DNA of 23,412 nt. Source: DATBDE01 sp036270095. Its GTDB lineage: Bacteria; Actinomycetota; Thermoleophilia; Solirubrobacterales; Solirubrobacteraceae. Shown one piece after another: positions 21,718 through 23,412 of this stretch. The translations under genes and the position numbers were made by a program. The notes under the pieces were generated by a model, which saw only the letters and a list, made by a program, of their open reading frames with translations, did no database searches and was not told the DNA's origin. The stretch spans positions 1 to 23,412 of the forward strand of contig DATBDE010000103.1 of NCBI GenBank assembly GCA_036270095.1. Direction: 5' to 3'. The stretch's first letter is position 1. Each line of letters begins with the position of its first letter.

Positions 21718-21981
21718 TCAGGACTTTCGTCCCACCTGTTGGAGCATCGCGGAGACCGCCGTGCGGCGGTTGGTGCGGATCGCGCGGTGGTTCCGGCGGT
21801 ATGCGACGCCGACCTGGTCGCACGTCCGCGCGAAGAGGTCGAGGATGTCCGTCGACCGGTTGTAGAGCCCGTAGGACTCGTAGCGGTAGGGACCGGTGCG
21901 GTTGATGAAGACGCCCCGGTCGGAGCGAATGAGGCCGCGCAGGAGCGCCCAAGGAGCCTGCGCGACGAGGTCGTCGCGAGG
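21718..21981 (-). pseudogene. Truncated LAGLIDADG-type (homing-endonuclease-like) regulator, C-terminal remnant
   Basis: The reverse frame reads PWALLRGLIRSDRGVFINR, then YRYESYGLYNRSTDILDLF, ending AVSAMLQQVGRKS-stop. This corresponds to the 'LRGLI.SDG....NR....YPRY.F.N.S.DI..IF...LD.LG..W' signature of the LAGLIDADG-like C-terminal half of certain actinobacterial helix-turn-helix proteins. About 87 residues are left. The N-terminal helix-turn-helix half is missing, and the open frame continues upstream only as antisense of the SnoaL-like gene at 22009. No in-frame start fits. Likely non-functional; truncation at or near 21981 marks a recombination junction. Confidence 0.65.
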
Positions 21982-22008
21982 GCATGCAGCCGGGATACTG
22001 GGCGGGCG

Positions 22009-22413
22009 ATGTCGCAGGAGAACGTGGACGTGGTGCGTGCGATCTACAGCGCCTGGCAGCTTGGCGACTATCGAGCCGCTCTGGAGCGCTTCGACGAACA
22101 GGTTGAGTGGTTTGGGCCACCGGATCTCTCCAACAGCGGCTTCGGGCGGGGACATGAGGGTGTCCGCCGAGCGCTCGGGACCTGGATTGGCACCTGGGAC
22201 GATTATCAGTTCGACCTGCGCGAGTTGATCGACTCCGGTGACCGGGTCTTGGCGGCGGGCTGGCAACGCGGACGCGGCAAGGGCAGCGGCGTCGAGGTAT
22301 CCGAAGAGATATTCAGTGTGTGGACCCTCCGCGCAAGAAAGGTGATCCGGCAGCGGATGTTCCGCGACCGGGGCCAGGCCCTCAAGGCCGCCGGGCTGCG
22401 GGAGCAGCCGTGA
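22009..22413 (+). CDS. SnoaL-like / NTF2-fold protein
   Basis: 134 aa from ATG 22009. MSQENVDVVRAIYSAWQLGD is the standard opening of a SnoaL-like family that is abundant in Thermoleophilia genomes. The middle FDEQVEWFGPPDL, GRGHEGVRRALGTWIGTWDD and the late strands (DRVLAAGWQRGRGKGSGVEV, EEIFSVWTLRARKV) complete the cone fold. Function of these stand-alone members is unknown. No ribosome-binding site; a GATACT -10-like box ends 9 nt upstream, suggesting a leaderless message. It appears intact although surrounded by gene fragments, and its start region abuts the truncated LAGLIDADG remnant. Confidence 0.85.
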   Translation: MSQENVDVVRAIYSAWQLGDYRAALERFDEQVEWFGPPDLSNSGFGRGHEGVRRALGTWIGTWDDYQFDLRELIDSGDRVLAAGWQRGRGKGSGVEVSEEIFSVWTLRARKVIRQRMFRDRGQALKAAGLREQP

Positions 22414-22417
22414 GGCC

Positions 22418-22741
22418 ATGACTGGCCGTGACTCTCTCCGGCTACTGGCCGTCGGTCACGGCTCGGCCGGGCTGCGCTTCGACTTCTACCTCGCCACCAA
22501 GCACCACGCCGTCCACTACCTCCACGCCACCCTCGGGCCGCCGCCGCGGGTGATCGCGGAGCAGATGGGCTGGTCGCTCGCGGCCGTGCTCGACTTGCTC
22601 GCGGTGTACGGGCACGGCGACGTCGGCGCGCTGAAGGAGATCCACCGCGCTTTCGCCGAACGTGCGGCCGCTGCGGTCATCTCAGACGCAACTCTCACAC
22701 GCAAAGCGGTGCCTAATCCCTCGCACAGTGCGACGCCGTAA
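22418..22741 (+). pseudogene. C-terminal remnant of a tyrosine recombinase (phage-type integrase)
   Basis: Open frame of 107 codons. From about residue 18 it reads GLRFDFYLATKHHAVHYLHA, then PPRVIAEQMGWSLAAVLDLL, then VYGHGDVGALKEIHRAF. This matches the last part of actinobacterial tyrosine recombinases, where 'H..R.......V...LGHS......Y.H' carries the active site. The Tyr of VYGHGD would be the nucleophile. The N-terminal catalytic Arg region and arm-binding/core-binding domains are absent, and the first ~17 residues do not look family-like. The gene is too short to be an active recombinase. Its place 150 bp from tRNA-Glu suits the relic of a tRNA-integrating element. Confidence 0.6.
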
Positions 22742-22813
22742 CGATCCTCGCAGTCGTTGATGCCAGCCTGCGTGAGCGCTGTCGCCGCGTCCCGTACGTC
22801 GGCACGATGCATA

Positions 22814-22827
22814 CGAACACACGTTCG
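22814..22827. promoter_or_regulatory. Perfect SOS (LexA) box with no intact gene behind it
   Basis: CGAACACACGTTCG satisfies every position of the actinobacterial/Gram-positive LexA consensus CGAACRNRYGTTYG on both strands. A good Shine-Dalgarno, CGGAGGAG, follows at 22834-22841, but no ATG or GTG follows at a usable distance and the stretch runs into tRNA-Glu. The site therefore looks like the leftover control region of a deleted SOS gene, possibly from a mobile element. Confidence 0.6.
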
Positions 22828-22870
22828 CATCACCGGAGGAGAACCGGCGGCGCTCAGCGGCGTTGACCAC

Positions 22871-22879
22871 TGCTAGCCT
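22871..22879 (+). promoter_or_regulatory. Extended -10 promoter for tRNA-Glu
   Basis: TGCTAGCCT is a TGn-extended -10 (TAGCCT) ending 10 nt before the tRNA 5' end. No consensus -35 at the right distance; TTGACC at 22863 is too close. Confidence 0.4.
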
Positions 22880-22889
22880 GACCGCGCTC

Positions 22890-22962
22890 GCCGCCATCGT
22901 CTAGGGGACTAGGACGCCGCCCTCTCACGGCGGAAACCGGGGTTCGAATCCCCGTGGCGGTA
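22890..22962 (+). tRNA. tRNA-Glu (anticodon CTC)
   Basis: 73 nt. Acceptor GCCGCCA pairs with TGGCGGT (one G-U). Anticodon stem CCGCC/GGCGG holds loop CTCTCAC with anticodon CTC. T-arm CGGGG-TTCGAAT-CCCCG. Discriminator A; CCA is not encoded (CCT follows). Confidence 0.96.
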
Positions 22963-23009
22963 CCTCTGCTCTGACCGTAGCTCTGGCGAATGTGGCTTGT
23001 CGGGGTCGG

Positions 23010-23032
23010 GTGGCCGAAAGCGTGGCCGAAAG
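23010..23032 (+). repeat. 11-bp tandem direct repeat just downstream of tRNA-Glu
   Basis: GTGGCCGAAAG occurs at 23010-23020 and 23022-23032. Read in frame it gives VAESVAESSS, ending at a stop about 27 nt further. Such tandem V-A-E-S-like tails remind me of the ends of some actinobacterial tyrosine recombinases, which would fit integration debris beside a tRNA, but the reading is short and unproven. The rest of 22963-23129 shows no gene. Confidence 0.5.
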
Positions 23033-23129
23033 TTCTTCGCTGCGTTGGCGGTGGTCTTCGGGCTGATGGCAGGCCGGCGTACAGGAGGGGGAGCATCATC
23101 GATGCTGCCTGCGAGCGATCCCGCACCCA

Positions 23130-23412
23130 GCCCGCGTCGCGGCCGCCGGCGTCGCGATCGTGTTCGTGGGCGACCACCACCAGCTACCCGAGATCGATGC
23201 CGGCGGGACCTTCCGCGGCCTGGTCATCCGGGCCGAACCGATCGTGCTGACCGAGAACCGCCGCCAGCAACAGGAGTGGGGCCGACGGATGCTCGAACGC
23301 ATCCGCAGCGGCCAAGTCCGCCAGGGCCTCGAGCTCGCCAGCGAGCACGGCGTCGTTCGCGTCTCGGGCACGGCCGAGGCGGCCGGGACCGAGCTCGTGC
23401 ACGATTGGTGGG
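23130..23412 (+). pseudogene. MobF-type relaxase / TraA helicase-domain fragment (runs off window)
   Basis: From about 23130 the forward frame reads ARVAAAGVAIVFVGDHHQLP, then EIDAGGTFRGLVIRAEPIVL, then TENRRQQQEWGRRMLERI, continuing to the window end without a stop. GDHHQLPEIDAGG is the Walker B/motif region of the RecD-like helicase part of MobF relaxases (TraA/TrwC type), and LTENRRQ is the next conserved block. These proteins nick and unwind DNA during conjugation. The relaxase domain and Walker A that must precede this are absent upstream: the frame has no family-like sequence before ~23130 and tRNA-Glu lies only 170 bp away. So the 5' part has been lost; the 3' part may continue beyond the window. 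Confidence 0.7.

Noticed and set aside
21982..22419. N-terminal part of the reverse frame that ends in the LAGLIDADG-like tail
   Set aside because: It is purely antisense to the SnoaL-like gene and has no helix-turn-helix or other family pattern, so the remnant is limited to 21718-21981.
22516..22833. Reverse frame whose ATG overlaps the SOS box
   Set aside because: No ribosome-binding site, the LexA box would lie inside the coding region, and much of the frame is antisense to the recombinase remnant; no family recognised.
22854..23180. Reverse-strand frame antisense to tRNA-Glu (contains GTATGIRTPVSAV-like text)
   Set aside because: This is the well-known spurious protein read from the complement of a tRNA gene.
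1..23412. CRISPR array, intact insertion sequence or known defence gene cluster
   Set aside because: No regularly spaced repeats, no complete transposase and no nuclease/helicase/reverse-transcriptase cassette; only the fragments listed near the right end.

Overview
The window is very GC-rich and compactly coded, with many GTG/TTG starts and several genes whose -10 box lies only 6-9 nt before the start codon. Together with the gene content (LAL-type LuxR regulator, ECF42-type sigma factor with a DGPF/YCII partner, many SnoaL-like proteins, secreted propeller proteins with Gly/Ser or Thr linkers) this suggests a chromosomal segment of a high-GC actinobacterium, most likely class Thermoleophilia (Solirubrobacterales-like). 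That placement is inferred from gene content, not from a marker gene.

Region 1 (1-4624): a partial NTF2-FAD monooxygenase fusion diverges from a class I methyltransferase, with a perfect 10-bp inverted repeat between them. A DUF1326-DUF2182 pair follows under a clear TTGACG-N17-GACAAT promoter. Then come a short orphan coding fragment and a convergent FAD-dependent aromatic-type hydroxylase. Region 2 (4678-8171): an acyl-CoA synthetase, a GNAT acetyltransferase fused to a universal-stress-protein (USP) domain, and a small alpha/beta hydrolase overlap by 4 bp each and look translationally coupled. A convergent cupin follows. Region 3 (8222-14936): a 938-aa LAL regulator lies upstream of two large secreted proteins with low-complexity linkers, separated by a 63-aa protein.

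Region 4 (15043-19604): DGPF/YCII protein, ECF42-like sigma factor, haloalkane dehalogenase and a lipoprotein with a beta-lactamase fold but no catalytic residues form a tight operon. A CFA-synthase-like methyltransferase follows after a leader holding mutually exclusive hairpins. Region 5 (19690-21568): a SnoaL-like protein and a secreted propeller-like protein converge on a 59-bp two-stem palindrome, and a STAS anti-anti-sigma factor follows. Region 6 (21608-23412): tRNA-Leu(CAG) and tRNA-Glu(CTC) bracket or border remnants of mobile and recombination genes: a LAGLIDADG-type regulator tail, a degenerate tyrosine-recombinase tail, an orphan perfect SOS (LexA) box, and a MobF relaxase/helicase fragment that runs off the window. 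A SnoaL-like gene lies among them.

The most interesting points are: (i) the acyl-CoA synthetase plus GNAT-USP fusion, which puts a candidate lysine acetyltransferase, a USP-like domain and a likely acetylation target in one coupled operon; (ii) the ECF42 operon carrying a catalytically dead beta-lactamase-like lipoprotein; (iii) two genes with no ATG/GTG/TTG that appear to start at CTG; (iv) the tRNA-bordered graveyard with an orphan SOS box; and (v) several perfect inverted repeats placed as regulatory switches or bidirectional terminators. No complete phage, CRISPR array or recognised defence system is visible.
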